From NCBI GenBank assembly GCA_000226015.1, contig JH153108.1, positions 149,849-180,897 of the forward strand: a stretch of 31,049 nucleotides of DNA, in the 5' to 3' direction. The position numbers were made by a program, and so were the translations under genes. Below, piece by piece: positions 11,696 through 23,283 of the stretch (position 1 is its first letter; every line of letters begins with the position of its first letter). The notes below the pieces were generated by a model. That model was not told where the DNA came from and searched no databases. It saw nothing but the letters and a program-made list of their open reading frames with translations. The stretch comes from Mnemiopsis leidyi (Eukaryota > Ctenophora > Tentaculata > Lobata > Bolinopsidae).

Positions 11696-14600
11696 ATGTT
11701 AATGAGTTTGTGGTGGATATTATTTTTATGGGTAATCGGACTGGCACAATCATACGGTGAAGAGGAGATTGTTCCGATAGACTGTAGATGTAGTGAAAAT
11801 ATTGATAGCTGCAGAAAGAACGGAACATGTGAATCAGAATTTGGTGAGTACGGTCATATTAGAGGAATTATTGGCCACCATAATCTTTTCAACAAGAATT
11901 GCGCCCGCTTTGTTTGGTCTCAGGCAGACGCTTAAGATGTCCATCTCTCTTTTAGGCTAGATACTGCTATGATGTTGCAGCCATCGTAAACTTAATACTT
12001 TGATAAATGATGTGTTCAATACGAATTTTTGTAAACAAGATACCACAGTCTGCAATGAAGTAAGAGCAACGGCTAACTAAAACTAAAGCGTTTTGAATGT
12101 TAAATTTAATAGTTATTACACTACCAAGCGCTTGGATCCTGAACAAAAGTCCACGCTACAATTACAAAGACCAGGTGAAGCTGAAAGGTAGAAACGCATT
12201 CAGACTTAATGGCGGCAACTCCGCGTCTAAAACTCTGCTGAGTGCTGCGCGTTCCTAAAACTCGGCATATCGTAAACGTGGGCGACACAGTGTAGCGGAC
12301 GCAGTTACGTCCTTTCTTGTTGATTTATTTCCTGTTGTTGTAAATACGTTCGCGGTTTCCTCCAGGGGGTCATATCTTTTGTTCAGTACATCGTTGTTAA
12401 ATCGATTCTAAGTGTTAAATGTTAATTCGTTGAGTTTTTGCTGCAACAATCTACAAGTACACAGACACCGATATTGTCGATTTTCCGCTATATTTTGCTA
12501 GCTATACCCGCAATCTTAAATCAATTCACATTTCCCCTGTCCTCACGTTACGTATTGAAATTTATAATTATTCAAAAAAAGTGTTAATATTACGGCTTTA
12601 AATACCAAGATTTGGTGCACGTAGGAAGTAATTTCAGTCAGCAGTCAGTGTAATGCGCGGCGCATCATTTATCTCATCTGTAACGTAATTTAAATTACTT
12701 TATGTAGGAGCAGGTGGGACACCGGACACGTCCATCTACCTACCTACCCACCCCACCCCCAAAATCCGACCACTTCAAACTATCTACTTTACTTTTTTGC
12801 CTTCGGCAAAAAAGTATTAGAGATGGAAAAAATAGGTTCTTGGGATTTGCTTCACTTTCTGTTTTGCCTACAAACATGCACACATATGAACATATGACCT
12901 GTAGTCAATAGATAATAATATCGTGATTTTCCTATCGATTTGAAATTTCACTTTATGCAGGTTTTTGTTACTGGTCAGCACTAGTTGAAGAAAATAAGAT
13001 CCTGAGCCATGAAAATGGCTGCATTGGTGCTCACATTGTGCGGCACATGTGTTTCTCTGATGGTCATCAAACAAACGACATGATAGTTAGGTGCTGCAAC
13101 ACCACCTTATGCAACAAAGACATGGACAGCTTTCTCAAACGGGTTGAGAAAGAAATAAACGTTGGTTACACTGCCCCGCCTTGTAAGTTAGCTCAAATGT
13201 TAATTTCTTACTTGTAGTAAGAAATTACTACAAGTTTTAACGTTTTAACGTTTTAAGAGCTTCTCCAATTTCAGTCGCCGTCAAACTTCTTCATGGAAAA
13301 GAGTCAAAAATGTTTTCTCGATGTGGCATTGATTTTACAAGAAATAACCAGATTCAGCAAATCAATGTAAAAATATTATCTCGTGTGAAAAGTTATTTCC
13401 ATCTTTTCTCTAAGAATTCTGACGTCTAGGTCCTAGGAATAATGATGCCACTTTACATTCCGGTTGCTTGAAGACTACTCAAATTTTCTGGTTCAGTTTA
13501 ATTTTAAGAAATCCTTATACACATGTGTTCTAGCACAACTGGAGGGATCCGATAGAACCAATCAAATATATGATGGCACTCTCATTAACCGATTTGTTAA
13601 CAGTTTGCTATATAGCATGCAGTCCGAATTTCTGTTGAAACCAGCCGCAATTTTTGCAGTTCAAGAAATTTTGATTCTTTCTGCAAAAAATATTACGTTA
13701 GTGAGGGTTGTGTTTTGAATTAAATTTTGATATTAATAATCATAATTTTTCAGCTCCAGAAAACAGCAACATCTTGATGCTGATAATTGGTGCAGCTGGC
13801 ACCCTCCTGTTCGTCATTCTGGCTTTCGGGATATACAAGACGTTCAGTTCTAGAACAATCAAAAAACTAGCTGGGCTACGAGAAAGATCCGTATGTGACT
13901 GTGGCTAAGGAACCACAATACACTAACCACATCTTAGACGAGATCAGTCTGAGTAACACAAGTGGAGCTGGTCGTACTCAGTTTGTCCAGGTACTGGCCC
14001 ACATACACACGGACATACACACATACATACGTGCAGTAATGCAGGTGGACATACAGGCAGACATACAGACATTCGACTACCGACTTCTGAGAAAAGTAAC
14101 ACAGACTTGGTTGTCTTGTTATGGAGACTGGAAGAGTAAACAACGGTACCAAAATAATTTCACTAACATTCATTACCATCTGGTCTATTAATTTATTTTT
14201 TCTTTCTGTCAAACTTAATTTAAGACTTTAAACATGCATATTGTAAACTGTTTTCTTTCAGAGGACGATATCTAAACAAGCGCAGCTTATTGAGCTGGTG
14301 GGTAAAGGCAGATATGGTGAGGTGTGGAAAGCACTTTGGCGCGGTGACCCCGTAGCTATCAAACAATTCGACCCTAGGGATGAACAGAGCTGGATTCAGG
14401 AGGTCAAAATGTACGAGACTTCCTGGCTGAGACATGAGAATATCTTAGGTTTGTTTAGCTTCCTAGCTTTCAGTAGTGTTGGTGTGGTGGCGCTTTAGCT
14501 GCAACTACTGAGTTGCAGTACTCATAGCTTTCTGTAGTGTTGTTGTGGTTGCGCTTTAGCTGAGTTGCAGTACAGTATATATTTTACTTACTTGACTTAG

Positions 14601-17600
14601 ACACCTGGTTAATCATTTTAAAATAACCTGCACTCATCAGACAAATCTTCTGCAACACGTACTCTTCTACATGACCAGATATTACTCAACTCTCAAGTTT
14701 ACCGTACAAATCTCAAACAAAGGTGACATTCCAGGATACATGGGAAGTGACTGTAAGTCGACAGCTTCTTCTACTCGATGGTGGATAATGATGGAGTTCT
14801 GTCAGCATGGCTCCCTCTACGAGTATCTCAGCCACGCTAGATACACTCCCATTCAGCTTCTCGAGGTAACCTGATCAAACTGTGTGTGTTTGTATGTCTG
14901 TTTGTGTGTCTCTGAAAGATCACGTGATTCCATATGACAGGCCACCTGTTATAATGTGTGTCTAATTTGTCGCCTTGCATCCGCCTTTAATCTTTTCAAA
15001 TTGTCTCCGTACCGTTCAGCAAAGGCACTGTCATTTAAATTCGACATACCGTGTGACACGACCAAGTTTCCCGCCACTTTCTCATTTTCCCACACTCTCT
15101 CACTACGGACCTCAAAGGATCCATTCACACTGCCAGGTCTACACTTTTAAATACTTAAATAGCAGGTCCCTGCTCCAGGGTCCCTGGAACTAATTTTCTA
15201 AATGAGGTGACGTGCAAGAACCAGTAAAGACTACCACCTGCACACACACTAACTTTAAAACACCTTCCCTCCAGGAGATTTATAGAGATTGCATGTCATG
15301 TTCAGGGGGGAGCTAGCTCCTGCTAGCAACTCGTACTGTAGAGGATCGCTACCAGAAGCCATACATTACATTTTAACAGCACACATTCCATACACGCGTC
15401 ATGTAACCCAATTCTTTAAATCCTGGACATTCTGTCTCCTTCAGACCTGTCTCTTGCCCTTGTTGGGTCTATTTTAAAACGAGTGTAGACTGTACTTAGC
15501 TCGATTACAGTTCTGTCATCTGTCAAACCTTGGGTCGGATTTAAAGCTAGACTAATCTGATCTATCAGAATGTTTGGTGAAGGTTGGGGTGTAGAAGAAA
15601 CTTAACCACCTTTCCTTTCAGTCTGTACGTGGAATATACTCCGGGCTAGAACATTTGCACAGCGCAATATTTGGCAACAACCCAAATAACTCAAAGCCAG
15701 GAATTGCCCACAGAGACCTGAAGACACACAACATTTTGGTGAAAAATCCTAGTAAGTACCCGGCCAGAAATTATCCAATCAACTAATTAGTCCTGGTGAT
15801 ACGGTGAATCAATTATGACACCTGAACAGTGGCGTTATGTTATTTCTCGTGTCTGTTGGTGCGAAATTAGGGAGGTCCTACAAGTTCAACTCAGACAAGA
15901 GAGCTGTGTCGTGTCCTCAATAGGATATGTCTGAAGAAATGTTAAACATTTACGACAGGGGGAGAAAGGTGTAAAATCAGCGGCGGTATGAACGGCGTGT
16001 TTAGCTGATAAGGTTAAATGAAATCCAAGACAAGTAATAATTATCAGATCAGAGACCGTGTGTGAATGTTCGGCAGGCTGGTCGAGTTTGTGTGAAATGT
16101 GCCCTGTTTGAACGTGCCCTGTACGGGAATGTGCTGTGTATGAGTCCTTGTTCGAGTCTCTGTATGATCTGAGTCCCTGTATGAGTCCCTGTGTGAGTCC
16201 CTCTGTATAGGTACACATGTCTGTGTGTACTGTGTCCTGTATGCAGTGTACGGTGGGATTTACCGTGTTATGTTTCAGCACAATGCTGTATCGGGGATCT
16301 CGGACTCGCTATAACCTCCAACGACTATAAGGAAAAAGTCAATAAAACAAATTTCCAGGTAAATTTTTTAGCCAATTTAAGTAATCAATCTTATAACTCT
16401 CTTTGTTTTTCAATCTTTTCATGAAATATCGAATTTATTGTAAACACCTGTCATTTCTACACGCTCGGCAGTCGGCTTGGCTGTGTCATATCTACAGTAT
16501 ATGACATGATTTGTACCTATATTGTTTCCTTATTCCTACACTTGGCTGTAATACATATGGTTATCACGTGACCTTACATTTCAGGTGGGAACAAGGCGGT
16601 ACATGGCCCCTGAAATTCTGGACAGTTCGCTTAACTTTGAGAAGTTCTTTACTTTCAAGGCAGCTGACATGTTTTCCTCGTCTTACATTATTTGGGAAAT
16701 GTTACATGTTTGTCAAGTCGACAGTAAGTTTTATTTAGGGCTTGAACTAAAATCTTTTTAAATTTGATTTTAATTTTGACACTAACTAGATACTACTAGA
16801 TATTACTAGATACTACGAGATACTACTAGATACTACTAGATACTACTAGATACTAGTATATACTACTAGATACTACTAGATACTACTAGAAACTTCAAGA
16901 TACTACTAGATACTACTAGATACTACTGGAAACTACTGGCTACTACTGGATACTACTACTAGATACTACTAGATACTACTAGATACTACTAAATACTACT
17001 AGAAACTACAAGATGCTACTAGATGCTACTAGATACTACTAGATACTACTAGATGGATACTTCTGAAAATTATGGACACTCTTCTATACGTATCTTCACA
17101 CATTGTCAGTCTTGTCTAATGTCTATTCTGTTTGGTGCGAGTTCAAAGCGATCTTATATGTATTCGATTATTGGCGAGTATATAGCTGACTTGTTGGACG
17201 ACAAGGTTAAAGCATATTGGCATTGCTTAAAATAGACTATAGGAGTTGTGATATGCACAGGTAGCGACTGTTATAATTATTTCTATGGTTGGCTAACTCA
17301 AGTAATACTATCGGAAGAGCCGTTTTCTAACGACAAGTTGCGGCATCTGGAGTCAGGCTGTATCCTTCATTAACTATCTGCATCGCATCTGCACACAGTT
17401 TCTGCTTATGTTCGGCGTTTCTGGATAATGATTGGTCGTGCTCAACTTCTTATTGGACAATCGTTGTCACGTGACAATAGCGTGAATACCCTCCAGTTAC
17501 TCAGGAACGGCATACACATCACTGAAAACTAACTTTTGACGCCACTTTCATAAAATCAGATTTACTATTGCTTACACAATTACAGATTACAGTGCAGTAT

Positions 17601-20600
17601 CTTTATATGAAAACTTCCAACCTCTACAGTTTGAACGCATAAAGAAGAAAGAATATTACAATTAACATTCTCCCTTGAGTGTAATCTGTCAGTGAAAGTA
17701 AGAAAGTCAAGACAATTGAATGTTATAGAGGCACGAGCCCTAGTACAAACAGTATAATTACCGGGACAAGACTGGGGAATTATTCATCACCGTTCATGAA
17801 TAATATGTAGAAATTCATTGTCTGTTAATCACCAGTGTGTTAGCATGACAATGCTATCTAGGACCGGCTAACTCGCATGATTGAGGGTTTATTACAGATT
17901 TATGTTAGCAGAGCGTCCCAAATTTTCCATTGGTAGAGGTTGTGGCACACGAAATTGTGGATTATTCATTGCACGTGCAGTTTACATACTCCTGGCAATT
18001 ACGGCCAGGCTAACACATATGTAGTGTAGTGTGGAATGTAAGAATGGAGATAGTAAGAATAGAGTCAGAGTGGACATAATGAAGCAGAATAGATGCTAGA
18101 CTATATTGAATGGTCATATTGCTAGACTATATTGAATGGTCATATTGATCGTAAAACTTTGGAGAGAGATACGAAAACAAATAGGTATTGAGACATGAAA
18201 ATAAAGACAGCAAAAAGAAATAACAGCTCGTTTCAAACATCTGGTGATATCATCATCAATAAAATCTTAATAAGATTAACATCTGATGATTATTTCATAG
18301 ATAGAAAAATTAATCTGCTAAATCAACATTTTTTGAACCGGACGCTAGAACACAATAATACTATCGGAATATTATATAGTTTTGGTGTTTTGTATTATCT
18401 GAGTAGCATCCACAGCTTCAGGACCAACTGAAGTCTGGTCTACAAAACGGCGCCTCTCTCACTAATAGGCTAATGCAAGGTCTTGATTTAACCATCTAGT
18501 TCATTAAACTTCATCTCCCAAGGGAGCATCATCTATAGAATCCTAATTAAAAGTTCCGCTTGATCAATCCTTTCTCGATATGCTCTCACTGTAGGTGTCA
18601 ATACAATGATATACCAATTAATTGTGTAATAATTCTATGCTAAAACGGAACAATTACCAAATAAAACAATTAACAGTGCATCGACTGGCTCCCTATTTAA
18701 ATTAGAAATAGAAAATCCCCCAATACAGAACACTTCGTCTTTCAGGCGACGTGACAGAGAGAGAGCGAACGTTGCCGTACATAGACGAGGTACCGGGTAA
18801 CCCTGCTGTAGAAGACATGTTGAAGGTCGTGGTGGAGGAGGGGAAACGTCCTCCTTTGTTAGACCGCTGGAGACAAAACCCCGTAAGTACTACAGGACAC
18901 ACTTTCAGTTTTGGCTTTCATTGGTTTAAATTCATTTTCACCCTGAGTTTCGTGTGTTATCACTTGTCTTTATCAACGATAACTTAAAATCTTGAGTTTT
19001 ATTCGTTATCACCTTCAATTTTGTCTTTTATTGGTTTAAGTTCATTTTCACCCTGAGTTTTGTGTGTTATCACTTTCACCCTGAGTTTTGTGTGTTATCA
19101 TTTTCACCCTGAGTTTCGTAAGTTATCATTTTCACCCTGAGTTTCGTGTGTTATCATTTTCACCCTGAGTTTTGTGTGTTATCACTTTCACCCTGAGTTT
19201 TGTGTGTTATCATTTTCACCCTGAGTTTTGTGTGTTATCACTTTCACCCTGAGTTTTGTGTGTTATCATTTTCACCCTGAGTTTCGTGTGTTATCACTTT
19301 TACTGGACTCCTCTTTATCGACGATAACTTACATCTTGAGTTTACATCTTCACTGGTCGTTTTCAAAGATGTGCAGCGATCCGTGTAATCTCGCACACCG
19401 CAATCAAGACGAAGTTTTAAGTTTGTGGTTAACATAGAAAATCGTGATACTGCGCAACATGTTTCACACTAACTAAATTGAGAAGTAAGAGGACGGGAAG
19501 TTATAATTACCGTCCTCCTTCCTCGAGCTAACTAGTCCTTCCTAGACGGGAAGTCGCTCAGAGACAGATGTCTCAAGTTGTTTAAATATTTCTAAATTCG
19601 ACCTTAAATCTGCAGCTCTGCGATCCTCAAATTTGTTCTGCACTCAGAAATCAAAGTTTAAACATTTTCTTCGCGAGCTCATCAGCCGAGCTAGTGAACA
19701 ATGCTTAATGCAGAGTAGTGTAGAACATAGTGCATTTTCCATAACAGTGTTCTGAAGGCAGTAGAATGTACGTCTCATACATTTAGACATAGGGCTGTGT
19801 TTGTACTTCTCGCCACTGTAAACTGTATGTAAATCTAGCGAATGTCCACTATTGGGACACGTATGAGTTTCAATGGTAAACAAATCCCCCGTCATTTAGT
19901 GAGGGAAGTGAAGCATTTTCTTGAGGTCACGCACCAAATTTGGTCACACAATACTTTCAACTCTGTCTTCAATGTATGTTATATGTAGTGGAGTGTGACT
20001 GTAAATGATATGCTTGCTTGCTCTATCTATTCTAGCCTGGTACTGGACCAATTTGAGCAATTACACGAGATTAGACTCGCAGTCTAATTACTCCTCCCAC
20101 AAGGTTGACTCAACAAAGACCACATTGTTCTCATAGCGGTCTGGCATTATGTCCAGCAACCAGAGCCGTGCACGGACCTCACGTGTGAAGCTGGGTTTAG
20201 GAGGTTCCCAGCTCCGACCCTGCACTGGAAATGGGAAGCAGTAAACCCGGACTGAGTTACCCACATGATTAATCGTTCTCCGTTCTTGGCAGTTTATGTA
20301 TTTAAATAGTGCTGTCATTATGTTCTATATATAATTCAAGCAAGTAGCAGATTGTCATGCACTGCACACGCTCAGGTAGCGTCTGTCAGTTCAACAGTTT
20401 GTAGATGTATGACAATAAACCCGATATAATCAACTCAGACAATGAGAAAGATGTCCGCTTTAAATTATACTACACACACGTGCACGTTCACAAAGCTCAC
20501 TCAAATTCTATTTAGAAGCTCGTAGTTCTTTGAGTGAGGACATCGTGTGCATGGTGATGTACTGGAAGAGAGCCGCAAGTCTCACATCATGCGCTGTATT

Positions 20601-21495
20601 TGTCACACAGTGTCCTGCTGTGGTCATGAGAGAGGAGAGGTAGAGAGGGACTTGTTCAGTGTTCAGCTACTTGAACATTTGTCCTGCTTGTCATTCCTAG
20701 AGCGTCATCTGTATTTCCATTGGGGGATTGCTCGCCACGTGACTGGTCGGTTCTCTGTGATTGGCTCATGAATAGCCTCCTCTCAAATGTGTGTGACAAC
20801 TTCTAAAATAATCACGTGCAGATCATTCTCAAGTCTAAAGTATTTGACACAGACATTACAAGAGATCCAGACAACATGCCTAAAATTTTAGTTGATCAGC
20901 CTTTTAGGTTTAGGTGTGGCGGATCAAGTGGAACCTAGAAATACCTCGATAATCAAATTAGTTGTCATTATCACGGCATGGCCCAGTCATGACGTCTTCC
21001 TTGATTTAATCCTCTCCTTGACCGTGATAATTGTGGCATGTTACGGCAGAAAATTCTCCAATTTGTGGTTTGTTACTAGGTTCAAGTTACCAGCACGGAC
21101 ATTTCACAAAATATGTGCGCCGATCGGGTCATCCCCTGTTTGGTGTATAAAAATGTAGAATATCGATTTTCATGACATATGACTTCCTGAAATTTTATCT
21201 ACCATACCGAATGTTTCTTGAATGAAGGAGAAATTAACGTCGACAAACCTTGTAATAGAAGATACATATCTTATAGACTGATTGCTGACAAACCTTACCC
21301 GCAACGTTGTAATAGAAGATCTTATCTTGTAGACTGATTGCTGACAAATCTTACCCGCAGATTACCCGCGTCCTGTGTAACATGATTCAAGAGTTGTGGT
21401 GTAAAGACCCATCAGAGCGGCTCTCAGCTCTCCGGATAAAGAAAACCCTGAGCGAGATGTTATTACACAAACAAGACTCCTTTCCTCCAGTGTAG
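11696..21495 (+). CDS. TGF-beta superfamily type I receptor Ser/Thr kinase, ALK1/2-like
   Basis: Membrane receptor kinase that, once phosphorylated by a type II receptor, phosphorylates R-Smads. Ten exons: 11696-11843, 12961-13182, 13754-13990, 14262-14448, 14735-14865, 15622-15751, 16279-16358, 16585-16723, 18746-18882, 21361-21495. Signal peptide about residues 1-21. Ten-Cys ectodomain ending in the CCNTTLCN box typical of type I receptors. Membrane helix about 130-152. Kinase landmarks: GKGRYGEVW (216-224), Lys in VAIK (236), HRDLKTHN (338-345), DLG (358-360) and RRYMAPE, so it looks catalytically intact. The L45 loop ([12 protein letters not shown]) resembles ALK1/ALK2 (SD-TS-HSST), pointing to BMP-type Smad signalling; this is inference. 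Oddities: exon 3 contains one base too many (see findings), and the GS box is degenerate. Corrected length is about 514 aa, normal for the family. Confidence 0.94.
12790..12816. repeat. Perfect 12-bp hairpin with TTC loop in receptor intron 1
   Basis: TACTTTTTTGCC, TTC, GGCAAAAAAGTA: a perfect inverted repeat with a three-base loop. It is not flanked by an obvious target duplication. The remainder of intron 1 (11,844-12,960) shows no coding exon. Confidence 0.8.
13202..13235. repeat. Two overlapping, mutually exclusive hairpins after receptor exon 2
   Basis: AATTTCTTAC (13,202-13,211) pairs with 13,217-13,226 around a 5-nt loop. ACTTGTAGTAA (13,210-13,220) pairs with 13,225-13,235 around GAAA. 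Both stems are perfect and share bases, so only one can form at a time. They begin 20 bp after the exon 2 donor at 13,183. Confidence 0.8.
16791..17055 (+). repeat. 10-bp minisatellite (TACTACTAGA) in receptor intron 8
   Basis: About 26 copies of a TACTACTAGA unit with scattered substitutions and a few shortened units, between exons 8 and 9. The rest of this 2-kb intron (16,724-18,745) has no recognisable exon. It does contain a 14-bp perfect palindrome around CACGTG at 17,464-17,477. Confidence 0.92.
18095..18146 (+). repeat. 26-bp exact tandem duplication in receptor intron 8
   Basis: GCTAGACTATATTGAATGGT plus CATATT is repeated twice without a mismatch (18,095-18,120 and 18,121-18,146). 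Exact identity suggests a recent slippage or duplication event. Confidence 0.9.
19043..19294 (+). repeat. 28-bp minisatellite, nine copies, in receptor intron 9
   Basis: Nine head-to-tail copies of a 28-bp unit reading CAYTTTCACCCTGAGTTTYG then TGTGTTAT. Differences are nearly all C/T at two positions. A tenth copy stands alone at 18,933-18,960 inside a larger diverged duplication: both flanks carry TTTATCRACGATAACTTA followed by TCTTGAGTTT. The array is intronic (18,883-21,360). Confidence 0.92.
19295..21249. other. Remainder of receptor intron 9, no exon seen
   Basis: Several open frames of 60-90 codons (for example 20,318-20,088 minus and 20,892-21,158 plus) have no recognisable family and no supporting splice pattern. 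CACGTG sites at about 20,183, 20,738 and 20,814 are scattered. The kinase frame continues directly from exon 9 (phase 0) to exon 10 at 21,361. Confidence 0.5.
21250..21360 (+). repeat. 54-bp tandem duplication ending at the last receptor splice acceptor
   Basis: TTGTAATAGAAGAT through GATTGCTGACAAAYCTTACCCGCA occurs at 21,250-21,303 and again at 21,307-21,359. The second copy ends in CGCAG, the acceptor of exon 10. The first ends in CGCAACG and lacks the AG. The candidate branch site (TGCTGAC) and pyrimidine tract are therefore duplicated, but the splice AG is not. Confidence 0.85.
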
Positions 21496-22542
21496 CCAAG
21501 CCAGGGCGTGGCACGCCGTGTCACGTGATCTCAAGACTGTCGCCTCAGACATGTATCGTCATGTTTTAGCGGTAGAATCGTTGTGAAACTGTCCTTCAAA
21601 CCAGACCTACCTACTGAAGTCTTTATATCGGGGCTGGATTTGAGGAGATCAGGTCAAAGCAGCTAAAACGTCAATAGAAAAACTTTAAAACAACTTTGAT
21701 TGAAATGATGGAACGAAGTGTTTTCAAGAATTTCGTTTAATCGTGGTATTTTTGAAATCCAGCTAAGGCGGGCATCGAATTTTCAGGTTTTTAGTTCAGT
21801 ACATAAAGCGTTGTACTGTAAAGCGTTGTACTGTAAAGCGTTGTACTGGATACAGTGAAGGTATGGTGAGAGAAGTTTCTGTTTCTTCACCCAAAGCGGA
21901 ATCTCTAGGGTTATAATCATAATGATAATGAATTGGTTTCGTTTCTTAAAGCTTAAAAACATTTTCATTAGTTTATTGGTTTTTTAGCGTTTTTAATGTC
22001 CTGTATATTACGAATAGAGGAGCGAAGAAATCACATTGCTGTAAGTTTTTACAAATCTTCTGCTCATTTGGTCGATACTTGATCAATTCTATCTGATGCC
22101 TGTACATTGGGTGGTTTATTTGGTTTCCATTAAATGGTTTCATTTTTCTGAAAAATTGGCCAGGTGGGTCTATGTTACTGCAAACAGTCTTGAAATGAGT
22201 TGGCTATGTACAGCTAACATATTGAAGTACGATGAGTAATTTTAGTGAAGTTTTAAAAGAGCCATCGAGGAGTTTTAAAAATCTGATAAAACAAGGCTCA
22301 AAAGCGTTTTGTTGATAGTGTAGGCAGATGGTTTACTAAATGAAAGTTTGATTTTATAAATACAAAACAGATGATGGCGCCAAGACGAATTCTTCCCTGT
22401 CTTCAAACGATTTATTTGTCCCACGATATGCGATATGTTTGTGATCTTTTGTTTTAGTGATGTTTTATATCAACGTTTTATATTTAATTGCTTTTTACTG
22501 CCACGACTTAAGTAGTTTTGGTGTAACGCGGTAAGCTATATC
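21496..22542. other. Receptor 3' UTR and intergenic DNA
   Basis: No AATAAA lies close to the stop codon; the first I see is far away, at 23,398-23,403. A 15-bp unit, AAAGCGTTGTACTGT, is repeated three times at 21,805-21,848. No gene is seen. Confidence 0.45.
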
Positions 22543-22614
22543 TGTACACTCCATGTACATTGTACACTCCATGTACATTGTACACTCCATGTACATTGTA
22601 CACTCCATGTACAT
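22543..22614 (+). repeat. 18-bp minisatellite, four exact copies
   Basis: Four identical copies of TGTACACTCCATGTACAT. Each unit contains two TGTACA palindromes facing a CTCCA spacer, so the array can fold back on itself. A minus-strand frame stays open through it (unit length a multiple of three) and gives a YNVHGV peptide repeat, but the flanking protein has no resemblance to anything known. Confidence 0.9.
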
Positions 22615-23179
22615 TGTACACATAACGCTCATTATTTGGAATTGAAGTCTCTAGCTTCTGGGGAAAAAATTTCGTACATTTTATCCGTACAGGAGTACGT
22701 AACATCTTTATGCTATTCCCGGCATTGCCACCGTTTCCAGGTGATAATCCAGGTGTTATTGTGTCGGATCTGGCAGTATTCCAACTGAAGTTAGCACCCG
22801 AAAAATCTAGGGCTTCGCTCAACAATGGAGACCCCTGAGTTATAAATTATTTATTTCTATCAAAGTACTTGTGTACCATTATTACCTAAAATATGTTTGT
22901 TTTAATTTGTCTCTCAAACGAAGTCAACACAAATGATCAGTGACTAGAAATCCGAGAACCCCGTATGTCGAGGTATAACGTCTGGCGCGCAGAGCGTATC
23001 TGCAGACTGCTAGCACTGTGAGAAGTACTTTATTTACCACGCTCGTACATGCCGCGTGCTTGCGGATTGCCATGTGTCCGGTAAACTTCCCGGGACAGTG
23101 CGGAGAACTTGTTCTGTATTGTTTTTGTAGCTGGGCGAACTGCGATGTGAAGTTATGTTATTTCTGTCGGACTTATATT
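22615..23179. other. Intergenic, no gene seen
   Basis: A minus-strand frame (22,825-22,508) and a plus frame (23,018-23,299) are open but unsupported. The second runs into the family B repeat. Confidence 0.4.
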
Positions 23180-23283
23180 ATTACCGGGCGCTACGTGACT
23201 CCCTCTTGTCTCACGGAGGCTGCCGCTTCGCGGCAGCAGGGTAGGCAACGTGTAGTAAGCTCCCCTACGTTTCCATTCGATCG
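23180..23283 (-). repeat. Dispersed hairpin repeat family B, most complete copy
   Basis: Order on the plus strand: arm ATTACCGGGCG with CGTGACTCC; core with GGAGGCTGCCGC-TTC-GCGGCAGCAGG and GGCAACGTGTAG; arm CCTACGTTTCCATTCGATCG. The arms reappear joined and inverted at 9,352-9,395 and 24,519-24,560, and the core reappears at 9,207-9,270. It probably represents the parent arrangement of a small foldback or MITE-like element. No coding capacity. Confidence 0.6.

Noticed and set aside
13269..13430. Possible extra receptor exon after TTTCAG at 13,274.
   Set aside because: The frame has no resemblance to type I receptors, and exon 2 joins exon 3 at 13,754 in the correct phase without it.
20088..20318. 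76-codon minus-strand frame with protein-like composition in receptor intron 9.
   Set aside because: No recognisable motif, promoter or splice partners. Kept only as intronic sequence.
22508..22825. 105-codon minus-strand frame with YNVHGV repeats.
   Set aside because: The repeat is the 18-bp minisatellite and the rest matches nothing; no promoter or splice support.
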